Positions 1 to 8,843 of a stretch of 64,000 nt of DNA are shown here, in pieces. The stretch spans positions 6,328,823 through 6,392,822 of the forward strand of contig NZ_AP017422.1 in the NCBI RefSeq assembly GCF_002355595.1, written 5' to 3'. The stretch comes from Filimonas lacunae (GTDB lineage Bacteria > Bacteroidota > Bacteroidia > Chitinophagales > Chitinophagaceae). Position numbers and translations under genes: made by a program. The notes under the pieces are model-generated. The model made no database searches. It was not told the origin of the DNA and worked only from the letters and a program-made list of their open reading frames with translations. Position 1 is the stretch's first letter; every line of letters starts with the position of its first letter.

Positions 1-88
1 GCATGTCGGGTGCAGACTGTTGTGGCGTTTGCCGGCCATTGGCGTGTAAACACAACAGCATGCCCAGGGCCGTAAGAACATAGTTCAT
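1..88 (-). CDS. Start of a secreted protein, truncated by the window edge
   Basis: An ATG at 88 opens a minus-strand frame that runs off the left edge after 29 codons. The visible N-terminus (MNYVLTALGMLLCLHANG, then Q/T/P-rich residues) is a short hydrophobic leader followed by a polar stretch, as in an exported protein; a Cys at residue 13 could be a lipobox but fits poorly. An AAGG precedes the ATG by a few bases. It lies 289 bp downstream of the sigma factor gene on the same strand; the gap shows no clear terminator. Function cannot be told from this fragment. Confidence 0.5.
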   Translation of the reverse strand, partial: MNYVLTALGMLLCLHANGRQTPQQSAPDM

Positions 89-377
89 GACCTTGTTATT
101 TAGCTTATAAAAATGGTTTACCAGGCACTTACATAACAACAATACCCGGTGAGGATATAGAATTTACAGCAATCAGTTTTTTCCAGGAGTTGCATAAATA
201 AGGCAGGCCAGCCAATGCAGCATGGCCCACCCTTTACCCCCTCCAGGATAAATAAGAACGTATCATAAAAACAGTTACCTTTTTACTTCCCGTCAATAAA
301 AAAGTAAGCGCCTTCTCTTATTATAAACCGGAGGGAGATACTGATTTCGGAGTGAGACAAAACGCTTTAACGTTTAA

Positions 378-1052
378 TTAACATACATAATCTGCCAGCT
401 GGCCGCGCAGTTTTAACCGGGCCTGCTTAATAATATATTCAGTAGTAGTAACAGACAGCTTTTCGCTTTGTGCAATTTCTTTACAGGTAAGGCCATGCAA
501 AAGCAGCCGAAAAACCCTGGCTTCCCTGCGTTCCAGGCTGTGTTCCAATACATAATTGGCATCGCCTGCCAAAGTGTTATAATGCAGGGAACCTCCTGGT
601 TCACTTTCGGCTTCGGATAGCCGGTTATCTAAATATACATACCGGTGCTTTCGCTCTCTTTTTTGATAATCTACATAACAGTTACGCGCTACCCGGAACA
701 GGTATTTCTCTATAGCCCGCTGGCTATCCAGCTTGTTAGCCGCTATCCCCTCCTGGTACATCCAGCATTTTACCAGGGTATCCTGCATAATTTCTGCCGC
801 TACTCCTTTCGATCGCGTTAACACTAATAGAAAAGAATGCAGTTTTTTATGTGCCTTTTCATAAGCATGGTTTCCGGAAAGCACTGCTGCTGCGGATGTG
901 TCGGGCGGCTCAAAGGAGGAGTGATTACTTAAACGTTCGAAAAGCATTTTAAATGCCTGCAGGCTTTGTGCAAATAAAAGTATTAGCCAGCGGAAGGGGA
1001 ATTCAAAAATTAGCGTCATTGTTTTCTTTTTAAGAGTGTTAGTCTGGACCAT
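378..1052 (-). CDS. ECF-type RNA polymerase sigma-70 factor
   Basis: An ECF sigma factor likely controlled by the divergent FecR protein and directing transcription of the adjacent susCD pair. Sigma region 2 spans about residues 63-140 (hydrophobic helix, then the AIEKYLFRVARNCYVDY segment of 2.3/2.4, followed by a basic stretch) and region 4 about 176-222 (EARVFRLLLHGLTCKEIAQ, then a helix-turn-helix recognition helix). From the ATG at 1052 it is 224 aa, longer than usual; residues 16-35 are oddly hydrophobic. An ATG at 947 would give 189 aa, closer to the family norm, so the start is uncertain. A 10-bp inverted repeat lies just upstream of the 1052 start. The function as an ECF sigma factor is secure; its target is inferred from position. 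Confidence 0.88.
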   Translation of the reverse strand: MVQTNTLKKKTMTLIFEFPFRWLILLFAQSLQAFKMLFERLSNHSSFEPPDTSAAAVLSGNHAYEKAHKKLHSFLLVLTRSKGVAAEIMQDTLVKCWMYQEGIAANKLDSQRAIEKYLFRVARNCYVDYQKRERKHRYVYLDNRLSEAESEPGGSLHYNTLAGDANYVLEHSLERREARVFRLLLHGLTCKEIAQSEKLSVTTTEYIIKQARLKLRGQLADYVC

Positions 1053-1372
1053 GGCAGCTTTACAAGCAACTCCACTTGTAAAGCAAACGGGAAGGATATA
1101 TGCCGCAGGGCGAGGATTTTACATGATCTGTAATAAAAATAATGTTTTTACCTGCAAAAAAGAAAGTTTTTGCACAACTTTCCGCTGCCATAACCTATAG
1201 AATATTTATTATATGAACAACTTGTTCCTTTTAAATGCCAGTATGAATAAAATTTATAGTAAAGCATTTTGTTTTACTGTTTTTTACTCCTTAGTTTTAC
1301 TGCACAATACTGGTTCCCGTTCGGTATTGCTGTTGCCCTAACCAGCAACTGCTTTCTATTTATTTATAATAA
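1053..1372. promoter_or_regulatory. Divergent control region between sigma factor and FecR genes
   Basis: 320 bp without a gene, AT-rich in its centre, separating the minus-strand sigma gene from the plus-strand fecR-susC-susD unit. It must hold both promoters. I found no exact TAnnTTTG box; the only clear element is the inverted repeat at 1057-1084. Confidence 0.45.
1057..1084 (-). promoter_or_regulatory. 10-bp inverted repeat in the sigma factor leader
   Basis: Perfect arms GCTTTACAAG (1057-1066) and CTTGTAAAGC (1075-1084) enclose an 8-base loop. On the sigma factor transcript the stem ends 4 bases before the ATG at 1052, and the loop reads TGGAGTTG, which contains a GGAG ribosome-binding-like core. 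It could be an operator or a translation-controlling hairpin. Confidence 0.5.
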
Positions 1373-2308
1373 ATGCCCATGAAAGAAAAACGGGAACGCT
1401 TAACCTACCTGGCTTCGCTGTTTATTGAGAACAAAATGACACAAAGCGAGGCTTCAGAATTTTTAGACCTTATTTATGCAATGGACGGCCCTGACCGGCA
1501 CGAGGAGTTTTTATCTAACCCTGCCAACCAGCAAAAGCTGGACGCCATTAGCCGGCAGGAAAACATAGCCGCTCAACAACAATTCGACAAAACATTACAG
1601 CAATTTAACCGGGGCCGGTATTTTATGTTCAGAGCCGGCCTGCCAGCCTTGCTGGCTATCACTGCCCTGGTGGTATACCTGTGCCATAAGCCCCGCATGG
1701 AAACCTGGCCTTACGACACGTACAACACTTTTGCCGATGGCACTAAAATTATATTGCGGGCAGGATCAGCCTTACAACACAATTACCAGAACAAAAGGGA
1801 AGCCACCCTAACCGGCACCGCTTTTTTTGATATTTCACACAACCCCGCCTATCCTTTTGTGATTAAAAGCACTGGCAATATCGAAACCAAAGTACTGGGT
1901 ACGTCGTTTAACCTCAACACTACTGCACAGGGGTATAAATACATTATTAATGTAGCTACCGGAACAGTTCAAATAAGTATGCCCCAGCAGAAGCAAATAC
2001 AGGTAAAAGAGGGAGAACAGTTGCGTATAGCATTCAACAATAGCATTGAAAAATTACCGTTCGACCCTATTCAGCAAAACTGGATGAAGCGCGACCTGCA
2101 GTTTACAGACGAACGGATGGATAGCATTGCAAACAAGCTGTCCAAAAGGTATGGTATACAATTTCAGTTTAAAAAAGCCCGCATTCCGCATACCGTTGTC
2201 ACCACTAAATTCCAGGGCACCGAATCGTTGCATGAAGTACTATCGCGAATCTGCGAACTAACTACCTGTAGCTACATCCTGGAAGAAAAGAAAGTATCGT
2301 TTTTTTAA
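1373..2308 (+). CDS. FecR-family anti-sigma factor
   Basis: Inner-membrane anti-sigma factor that passes a signal from the TonB-dependent receptor to the ECF sigma factor. The cytoplasmic N-terminal segment covers residues 1-80, one membrane helix about 82-105, the FecR domain about 112-210 in the periplasm (ADGTKIILRAGSALQ, later VLGTSFNLN), and a DUF4974-type C-terminal domain about 240-311. Length (311 aa) is typical of Bacteroidota FecR proteins. Start is ATG 1373; a second ATG at 1379 is equally possible. It lies 13 bp upstream of susC in the same orientation, so the three genes probably form one transcript, and the matching sigma gene is divergent. Confidence 0.92.
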   Translation: MPMKEKRERLTYLASLFIENKMTQSEASEFLDLIYAMDGPDRHEEFLSNPANQQKLDAISRQENIAAQQQFDKTLQQFNRGRYFMFRAGLPALLAITALVVYLCHKPRMETWPYDTYNTFADGTKIILRAGSALQHNYQNKREATLTGTAFFDISHNPAYPFVIKSTGNIETKVLGTSFNLNTTAQGYKYIINVATGTVQISMPQQKQIQVKEGEQLRIAFNNSIEKLPFDPIQQNWMKRDLQFTDERMDSIANKLSKRYGIQFQFKKARIPHTVVTTKFQGTESLHEVLSRICELTTCSYILEEKKVSFF

Positions 2309-2321
2309 CCCGATCACTATT

Positions 2322-5300
2322 ATGAAGCCATTTACCTTACTATACCTGCTGTTAATATTGACTATCGTAAACTTGCATCCCTTCCCATTGCTGGCCCAGA
2401 AAGTCAACCCGGTAGTGAACGCCTGGTTTAATAACTGCCAACTCACCGACGCTTTTAACCAGCTGAATAAAAAATACAATCTCAACATTTCGTTTAGTAA
2501 AACAGCGCTGGCTGCTTATACCACAGGCTATATACATTACCCACAGATAAAGCTGGCAGATTTATTAAAGATATGGAGCAGCAAGCTTCATTTGCAATGT
2601 ATTGTGCACGACCAGCTGATTATTATACAGCCTGCCCCCCGGGCCGACACCAGTAACCATGTACCCAAAACCTATACCTTTTCTGGTAAAGTAATGAATA
2701 AGGAAGGCGAGCCTTTATATGGAGCAGTGGTTACCTTACTCAACGAGCATAAGGTGAGTACTACCTCCGAAGAAGGTATGTATGAAATAACCACTACCCA
2801 CCCCACCAACACAGCCACCATATCCTATACCGGCTATGCCACTGCTATTATTTATCCTGCCACCACCCGGGAAACAGTATTGCAACCCGCTACGGAACAA
2901 CTTCCCGCCGTAGCCATTCAAAGCGGCATTCAAAAACTGCCTGCCGAACTGGCCACCGGCGCCTATAATGTGCTCACTGCCGAAGCCTTAGAGCGCAATA
3001 ATTTTCCGGGCAATTTTTTAGACCGCATCAGCAGCCTTACCAATGCCATCAGCATTACCAAAAACATACCCTTGGGTTCTATTGCCAATGAAGGCGCTTA
3101 CTCGCTACGCGGCCGCAGCACCATTAACAGCAACCCGCTGCCTTTGCTGATAGTAGACAACTTTCCATTCCAGGGAAACCTTAGCGACATTAACCCCAAT
3201 GATATAGAAAGCATCACCTTTTTAAAAGACGCCACCGCTACCAGCATCTGGGGCGCGTTTAGCAGCAACGGCGTTATTACCATTACTACCCGCAATGCCA
3301 GCGTTGGAAAAAATGCACTCAAGGTGGTAAGCAACACCACCCTTATTACTAAACCTGATGTGTATTATACCCCAACCCTATCGGCACGATCGTATATAGA
3401 AATGGAGCAGCTATTATATAAAAACAATTTCTACGATGTTTCGCCCACCTCTACCACCTACCTGCCCCCTGCGGTAGAGTTACTCAAAAAGGAACAAGAC
3501 CACCTTATCAGCACTGCTCAGCTGAACCAGCAACTGGATAGCATGGCCCACAACGATATTCGTAACGATATTGCCCGTTACTATACACAAACAGGTTTTA
3601 ACCAGCAGTTGTTTATCAGCGCCCAGGGCGGGGATGACTACTTTAAACACTATTATGCCATGGGCCTGGAAAAGCAACAGGACAACCTTACCCGCAACGG
3701 TAGCCGGCAATTCACCCTTACCTGTAAACACACGCATTACCTGCTGCAAAAACGCCTGGTACTGGCCGCCAATCTGTTTATTACCAGGGGGGCAGTATCT
3801 GCCATTAATGAAGGAGCGCCCGGATTACGCCCCTACTTCCGGCTGGCAGATGCCAACGGCAATCCGCTCGCGCTTACCACCCCTTACCGGCAAAGCTTTA
3901 TGGACACAGTGGGCAAAGGCTTGTTATTACCCTGGAGCAACAAGCCCCTGCAAGACCTGCGACTGAACAACGTACAAACCAACAGCACCCATCTGCGCTT
4001 TAACCTGTCTATTTCCTACCAGTGGAAAGCCTTGCATATAAACTTGCTATATCAATACACGGGCGCTGCCGATACTTACCTGGATTGGAAAAACAAACAA
4101 AGCAGCTATGTAACCACGCTGGTAAATCAATATTCACAAATTAACTATGCTGCCAGTACTGTATACCGTCCCATCCCGTATGGAGATATAGCCGACAAAA
4201 CCACCAACCCCATTACCGCCCATAATGGCCGGCTGTTATTGAACTATAAAAAACACCTGCTGCCTAACCTGAACATCATCAGCATGGCGGGTGCAGACAT
4301 CTACACTCAAACAAACGTATTTACCACCCAACGTACCTATAACTACCATACCAATAGCATGGCAGAACAACCCGACTACTACACCTCTTATCCCCTATTA
4401 GGCAAAACCCTGAGTAGCAAAATACCTTATGTTTATTCAGAGGTGCGGTATCGCAATAATTTTATTTCGTATTACACCAACCACATCCTTACTTTCAGCA
4501 ACCGCTATAGCATTAGCGCCAGTATAAGACGCGACGCCACCAACCTGGTAGGCGCAAACACCAACAACAAAGGCGTTCCGCTATGGTCAACAGGTGGCGC
4601 CTGGCGTATAGACCAGGAACCTTTTTTTAAAACCCCTGCCATCAAAGAACTCAAACTGCGCATCAGTTATGGCAAATCAGGCAATGTAGATAATAACGTT
4701 TCGGCCCTGGCATCAGCCACTTATTCCAGCGCCACCAACCGCTTTAAAAACAGAATCGGCCGCATTACCAGCCCTCAGAACGAAAATCTGCGCTGGGAAA
4801 AAGTAAGCACATTTAACTTGGGCATTGACTTTACCATACAAAACCGGCTAAATGGCAGCATTGACGCTTACTGGAAAAAAGCCGATGACCTGATAAGCGA
4901 AGGCAATGTAGATCCTACACTTGGATTAACTTCTTACGTAGGCAACTTCGGTTCTATGCAATCAAAAGGCGTAGACATTGCTATTCATTATACACCAGTG
5001 CTGCGGAAATCATTTCGCTGGAATACATCACTATTGTTGAGTTGGAATGTGGATAGGGTAAGTAAGAATAAATACAATAACCCTGCTATTAATGAATTTC
5101 TGGGAAATACAGCTTTAAATGCCCCACCTGGCACCCCATTATACTCTATTTATGCACTTCACTACAAAGGACTTGACGAAACCGGCAATCCTGTTATCCT
5201 TTTGAATGGAACGCCTTCTAACAATTATATTGCTTTACTGTCTTCCACGAACATCAATAATGTAAAGTATTATGGCCCCAGCAGGCCTACCATATGGGGA

Positions 5301-5753
5301 TCTTTCATCAATACACTTACTTTTCAAAAGCTATCTGTAAGCATTCTATTATCATTGAAAGCAGGTTATTACTTCCGACGCCCCAGTATTACATATTATA
5401 CTACCAGCACGGGCAGCAATATGGGACATCCTGATTTTGATAATCGCTGGAAAAAAGCAGGCGATGAACAAAACACCATGATACCCACATTTAAATATCC
5501 TATTGATATCAACAGAGATGTTATCTACACTTACTCTAATACATTGGTAGAAAAAGCGGATCATATCCGGTGCGAGAATATTAAGATGAGTTATCAACTC
5601 CCTACATGTACGCTATCCCTTTTATGCAACAACCTGGGGATTATCTGGAAAGCCAATACACAAGGCATTGACCCGGACTATATACCCAATGGCCTGCAAA
5701 GAATTAGCCCACCCGCCAAAACATTCACCTTTAACATCACCCTTCATTTATAA
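2322..5753 (+). CDS. SusC/RagA-family TonB-dependent receptor with STN signalling domain
   Basis: Outer-membrane TonB-linked transporter for an unidentified polymer or oligomer. In order: signal peptide (1-25), secretin/TonB N-terminal (STN) domain about 35-100, which contacts FecR in signalling receptors, a carboxypeptidase-regulatory-like beta-sandwich about 112-190, plug about 205-330 with the SusC signature (LLIVDNFPFQG, then INPNDIESITFLKDATATSIWG and NGVITITT), and a barrel to residue 1143. Length is normal for the family. The STN domain plus the upstream FecR and ECF sigma genes marks a receptor whose occupancy switches on its own operon. No glycoside hydrolase or peptidase is adjacent, so the substrate is not indicated. 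Nine bases separate it from the SusD gene. Confidence 0.95.
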   Translation: MKPFTLLYLLLILTIVNLHPFPLLAQKVNPVVNAWFNNCQLTDAFNQLNKKYNLNISFSKTALAAYTTGYIHYPQIKLADLLKIWSSKLHLQCIVHDQLIIIQPAPRADTSNHVPKTYTFSGKVMNKEGEPLYGAVVTLLNEHKVSTTSEEGMYEITTTHPTNTATISYTGYATAIIYPATTRETVLQPATEQLPAVAIQSGIQKLPAELATGAYNVLTAEALERNNFPGNFLDRISSLTNAISITKNIPLGSIANEGAYSLRGRSTINSNPLPLLIVDNFPFQGNLSDINPNDIESITFLKDATATSIWGAFSSNGVITITTRNASVGKNALKVVSNTTLITKPDVYYTPTLSARSYIEMEQLLYKNNFYDVSPTSTTYLPPAVELLKKEQDHLISTAQLNQQLDSMAHNDIRNDIARYYTQTGFNQQLFISAQGGDDYFKHYYAMGLEKQQDNLTRNGSRQFTLTCKHTHYLLQKRLVLAANLFITRGAVSAINEGAPGLRPYFRLADANGNPLALTTPYRQSFMDTVGKGLLLPWSNKPLQDLRLNNVQTNSTHLRFNLSISYQWKALHINLLYQYTGAADTYLDWKNKQSSYVTTLVNQYSQINYAASTVYRPIPYGDIADKTTNPITAHNGRLLLNYKKHLLPNLNIISMAGADIYTQTNVFTTQRTYNYHTNSMAEQPDYYTSYPLLGKTLSSKIPYVYSEVRYRNNFISYYTNHILTFSNRYSISASIRRDATNLVGANTNNKGVPLWSTGGAWRIDQEPFFKTPAIKELKLRISYGKSGNVDNNVSALASATYSSATNRFKNRIGRITSPQNENLRWEKVSTFNLGIDFTIQNRLNGSIDAYWKKADDLISEGNVDPTLGLTSYVGNFGSMQSKGVDIAIHYTPVLRKSFRWNTSLLLSWNVDRVSKNKYNNPAINEFLGNTALNAPPGTPLYSIYALHYKGLDETGNPVILLNGTPSNNYIALLSSTNINNVKYYGPSRPTIWGSFINTLTFQKLSVSILLSLKAGYYFRRPSITYYTTSTGSNMGHPDFDNRWKKAGDEQNTMIPTFKYPIDINRDVIYTYSNTLVEKADHIRCENIKMSYQLPTCTLSLLCNNLGIIWKANTQGIDPDYIPNGLQRISPPAKTFTFNITLHL

Positions 5754-5762
5754 ACCCAATAT

Positions 5763-7118
5763 ATGAAAGCATTGATCACCATTAGTATGTTACTGCTATT
5801 CACTTGCTGTAGCAAAAGCTTATTAAACGAATCTCCCTCTTCCCAAACAACAGAGCCTGTTACCCTTGGCGATTTTTATGCCCTGCTGGACAATGAAAAT
5901 GTAATGGACCAAACACCGGCTTCGATAGAAGCATCGGCCGATGATTATTTTTTTACGGATGCCTACTTTGACAACATACTCACCATACAACAAAACACCT
6001 ACTTATGGGCAAAGGACATTTACCAGGGCAATACCAGCATTACCGACTGGAACAGCCCTTATTACCAGGTGCTGCATTGTAATGTAGCACTGGAAGGATA
6101 CAACAAATACTTCGAAGCTGACAGGCAGTATGAATGGCAAAACCTAAAAGCTACCGCTTTGTTTAAACGCAGCATGGCCTTTTACAACCTGGCACAATTA
6201 TTTGCCCCGCCTTTTGACAGTACTACCATGGTTAATCAAATGGGCATCCCCTTACGCTTAACCGCATCTGCTAATGAACCCATATATCGCCCCAGCGTAC
6301 AAGCTAACTACGATAGAATTATACAGGATTTACAGGAAGCGGCCACCCTTATCAAACAACCCACACCCGACACCTCGCGCAACCGGCCTTGCAAAGCCGC
6401 AGTATTTGCGGCACTTTCTCGGGTATACCTTTCTATGAGAAATTATCACAATGCTCTGCGCTATGCAGATAGCAGTTTATTACTATATAACAGGTTAATT
6501 GACTACAACACCATCAGCGCTACTTCCTCTTCACCTTTTACGGTATATAATGCAGAAAACCTGTATACATCCAAAATACCCTCCAATTACTTTCAATCTA
6601 TTTTGCCTGTGATAGGGCAGGCTTATATAGACACCTTGCTATACAACTCCTACATCCCAAATAATGATGTAAGAAAAACCTTGTTCTTCACCACTACAGA
6701 CAATAAGTTGTACCGTAGAAAAAACTTTTATGATGGCACAGCTGCTACTTTATACACAGGTTTTGCGGTAGACGAAATGTACCTGGTAAAAAGCGAATGC
6801 CTGGTAAGAACAGGCAATACAACAGAAGGCATCAACTGGTTAAATCAACTATTAACTACCCGGTATAAAAAAAACACTTTCACACCCTATAATCCTGGTA
6901 ATTATTCGGAAGCCCTACAAATAGTATTGCAGGAAAGAAGAAAGGAAATGGTGATGCGCGGAGCCCGGTTTACCGACCTCAGAAGGCTTAATCTCGAAGG
7001 ATATGCGATTTCGCCACGCAGGCACCTCCATGGCATAACATATCTGTTATCCCCTAACAGCAATCTATATACCTTGCCTTTACCACCAGGCTTAAATTTA
7101 CCGCAAAACCCACGCTAA
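5763..7118 (+). CDS. SusD/RagB-family nutrient-binding lipoprotein
   Basis: Surface lipoprotein that forms the lid of the SusC transporter. A short hydrophobic leader ends at a Cys pair (LLLFTCCSK), the likely lipidation site, followed by the SusD fold rich in TPR-like helices (WQNLKATALFKRSMAFYNLAQLFAPPFD; later KAAVFAALSRVYLSMRNYHNALRYAD) and the C-terminal family hallmark about residues 385-410 (LQERRKEMVMRGARFTDLRRLN). At 451 aa it is on the short side. It follows susC by 9 bp. Its TAA stop directly abuts the stop codon of the convergent small gene, with no space for a terminator between them. Confidence 0.94.
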   Translation: MKALITISMLLLFTCCSKSLLNESPSSQTTEPVTLGDFYALLDNENVMDQTPASIEASADDYFFTDAYFDNILTIQQNTYLWAKDIYQGNTSITDWNSPYYQVLHCNVALEGYNKYFEADRQYEWQNLKATALFKRSMAFYNLAQLFAPPFDSTTMVNQMGIPLRLTASANEPIYRPSVQANYDRIIQDLQEAATLIKQPTPDTSRNRPCKAAVFAALSRVYLSMRNYHNALRYADSSLLLYNRLIDYNTISATSSSPFTVYNAENLYTSKIPSNYFQSILPVIGQAYIDTLLYNSYIPNNDVRKTLFFTTTDNKLYRRKNFYDGTAATLYTGFAVDEMYLVKSECLVRTGNTTEGINWLNQLLTTRYKKNTFTPYNPGNYSEALQIVLQERRKEMVMRGARFTDLRRLNLEGYAISPRRHLHGITYLLSPNSNLYTLPLPPGLNLPQNPR

Positions 7119-7373
7119 TTAATTCGATCCTAAATAAACGCCAAACACACAAACACTATATCCGTCGGGAGAAGAAGCTGATACAACATATGTACATGGG
7201 TCGGGTCGGGGTTGCTCTGTACAAACCCAGGACTCTCCTGCATATACAAATCCCTGCCCGCTAATGTAAACAAACTGCGGCTGATCCTCACAAGGGCTAT
7301 GTATTTTTTTCAAAGCAAAACTAATGCCTACACCAAACACTAAAGCCAAGAATGATAAAGAGAACTTTTTCAT
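7119..7373 (-). CDS. Small secreted Cys-containing protein, DUF6520-like
   Basis: 84-aa protein from the ATG at 7373 (a TTG 21 bases upstream is in frame but less likely). It starts MKKFSLSFLALVFGVGISFA, a clear signal peptide, followed by a mature part of about 64 residues with four cysteines (SPCEDQ, WVCTEQ, DPCTYV, YSVCVF), suggesting two disulfides. The size and layout match the DUF6520 group of small Bacteroidota peptides, often found beside MauE-like membrane proteins, as here. Function is unknown. It converges on susD with zero intergenic bases. Confidence 0.6.
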   Translation of the reverse strand: MKKFSLSFLALVFGVGISFALKKIHSPCEDQPQFVYISGQGFVYAGESWVCTEQPRPDPCTYVVSASSPDGYSVCVFGVYLGSN

Positions 7374-7474
7374 ACGATAAAGCTTTATAGACAAGAAAAA
7401 ATGGAAATGGTTATATCTTAAAACTAGGTATTTCCCTGCTTATTTCTGTAATATTTTATACAGATGCTACCATC

Positions 7475-7906
7475 TTACCCAATTGCCTTTTCCCGCTTGT
7501 TACTACTAAACACGATAGCTATAACAATAAGCAATAAAAAACACAGGTTCAACCATAAATTCTGGCTCCAGCTTAAAAACCGAACCACCCCGCCGCACGA
7601 ACAGGGAACGTAAGCGAAAAAATTATTAATTATCAGCAGGGTATAAATAGTATAAACCACAAATAAAAACAACGCAACATACATACCTAGCTTACGGGTA
7701 CTTCTTTTCAATAGCAATACCACCAACACTATTTCATATAACAATATTATCCAGATTAGTACTTTAGACAGCCATAAGGGCAGAGGTTGGTTCAACATGT
7801 CGTGACGCATGGCGCGTACATTCATCATTTTATACATGCAGATAATAGTAAAGAAGAAAACAAGCAAGCTATTCACCCCTTCTACAAAAAGGTGTTTCAT
7901 TCTCAT
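7475..7906 (-). CDS. MauE/DoxX-like redox-associated membrane protein
   Basis: 143-aa integral membrane protein with four predicted helices (about 3-24, 42-62, 68-92, 116-135). The motif CSCGGVVRFLSW just before the last helix is the conserved cysteine pair of MauE-type proteins, which help form disulfides or supply electrons for cofactor maturation in the periplasm. Start taken at ATG 7906; an ATG at 7900 is also possible, and the in-frame TTG at 7927 is less likely. The small Cys-containing exported peptide downstream is a plausible client or partner; this is inferred from proximity only. Confidence 0.68.
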   Translation of the reverse strand: MRMKHLFVEGVNSLLVFFFTIICMYKMMNVRAMRHDMLNQPLPLWLSKVLIWIILLYEIVLVVLLLKRSTRKLGMYVALFLFVVYTIYTLLIINNFFAYVPCSCGGVVRFLSWSQNLWLNLCFLLLIVIAIVFSSNKREKAIG

Positions 7907-7944
7907 TTCAGTGAAGTTTGCGCACAATATACTACCTATGGCAT

Positions 7945-7980
7945 CAAAAAACAGAAGCTGCCTGTTACAGCAGCTTCTGT
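7945..7980 (-). terminator. Rho-independent terminator of the DUF5675 cassette
   Basis: Perfect 11-bp stem ACAGAAGCTGC (7951-7961) / GCAGCTTCTGT (7970-7980) with an 8-base loop. On the minus strand it is followed by a run of T and begins 4 bases after the stop codon at 7985. Confidence 0.88.
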
Positions 7981-7984
7981 TCTG

Positions 7985-8182
7985 TTATTTTCCTCCTTTT
8001 TTAGATTGAGATACAATGGTTTTTAATAAAAAAGAAACTCCAAAGCTTACCACCGCCCCCACTGCCGCCAGCACAATAGTTTTGAACAGCTCTGTGGCCG
8101 GCACCGTTACCGCCAGTGTACAAAGCGTGCCCCCGGCCATGCCTGCTATGGAGTTGCCATCCCAATAATTATTGCTGTTCAT
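7985..8182 (-). CDS. Tiny membrane protein, last gene of the DUF5675 cassette
   Basis: 65 aa from ATG 8182 (MNSNNYWDGNSIAGMAGG). A glycine-rich N-terminus is followed by a hydrophobic region about residues 20-55 that could form one long or two short helices, and a basic tail (SQSKKGGK). This topology resembles small holin-like proteins, and a DUF5675 protein, common near phage lysis genes, lies two genes upstream, but no sequence signature confirms a holin. Its start overlaps the end of the preceding gene by 14 bases, so the two are translationally coupled. The terminator follows at once. Confidence 0.6.
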   Translation of the reverse strand: MNSNNYWDGNSIAGMAGGTLCTLAVTVPATELFKTIVLAAVGAVVSFGVSFLLKTIVSQSKKGGK

Positions 8183-8420
8183 CGCCCAGCAACGACCTGA
8201 GAAATTCATCACTCACTGCTGTCTGGCTTACAGCAGTGATCACGCTTCCGGTTAGTGCCAGGTAACCGGCCACTTTTACCGCGATGGCTGGCAGGGCTAT
8301 GGGCGCTGCCGCCAGCACACTGCTCACTGCTGCTAATAGCAGGCCTATAGTACGCAGCTTTTTAAAAAAGGGTGGTGTGGGCGCTTTGATGCGTTGTGAA
8401 ACGGTTAATGGTTTTGACAT
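8169..8420 (-). CDS. Small membrane protein, third gene of the DUF5675 cassette
   Basis: 83 aa from ATG 8420. A polar, proline-containing head (SKPLTVSQRIKAPTPPFFKKL) precedes two hydrophobic, alanine-rich helices (about 24-45 and 47-66) and an acidic tail (SDEFLRSLLGDEQQ). No family is recognised beyond small phage-type or cassette membrane proteins of Bacteroidota. It lies 18 bp after the DUF5675 gene and overlaps the next gene by 14 bases. A helper of DUF5675 or a membrane anchor is possible; this is inference. Confidence 0.6.
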   Translation of the reverse strand: MSKPLTVSQRIKAPTPPFFKKLRTIGLLLAAVSSVLAAAPIALPAIAVKVAGYLALTGSVITAVSQTAVSDEFLRSLLGDEQQ

Positions 8421-8438
8421 AACATCCCTTTTAAATGG

Positions 8439-8840
8439 TTATTCACTTTTTACAATCACCAGTGTTACGGCTTCCTCTTTGTCCAGCGCTGCGTTTACCA
8501 ACTTCACCAGCGGTAGAAACACAGCCCGCGAACTTTCGCCACGGCCTGCTCCGGTAAGTGTGCTTACGGGAGCGATACACCCGCGAAGCTCATTGAGGGC
8601 ATTGTTAGCCGGATGAATTAATATCAGGCTGCGGCCCTTTACCTCTTGCACCAGCAAATGATGTCCCCGTTCTACTTTAAAGCGCTTAGCCAAAGGATAA
8701 GTACCTTCCGGTATGCAGGATATCTGTGATTCATTTTCTTTCCAGGGCAGTTCAATGGTAAAGCAAAATGGTTTACCATCTATTTCTAACCTGCCATTGG
8801 TGCCCTGTTTATGGTAGGTTCGGTGTATTTTAATTTCCAT
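8439..8840 (-). CDS. DUF5675 family protein
   Basis: 133-aa soluble protein recognised as DUF5675 by its order of motifs: LEIDGKPFCFTIELPWKEN near the N-terminus, CIPEGTYPL at about 42-50, then LILIHPANNALNELRGCIAP at about 71-90. This compact family occurs in phages and in bacterial cassettes near lysis or conjugation genes; its activity is not established, although the conserved H, N and C residues look like an active site. No signal peptide. Three bases separate it from the upstream gene, so it sits in the middle of a four-gene operon. Confidence 0.85.
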   Translation of the reverse strand: MEIKIHRTYHKQGTNGRLEIDGKPFCFTIELPWKENESQISCIPEGTYPLAKRFKVERGHHLLVQEVKGRSLILIHPANNALNELRGCIAPVSTLTGAGRGESSRAVFLPLVKLVNAALDKEEAVTLVIVKSE

Positions 8841-8843
8841 ATA

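Noticed and set aside
295-325. Terminator after the sigma factor gene
   Set aside because: The possible stem is only 3-4 bp despite a T-run on the minus strand.
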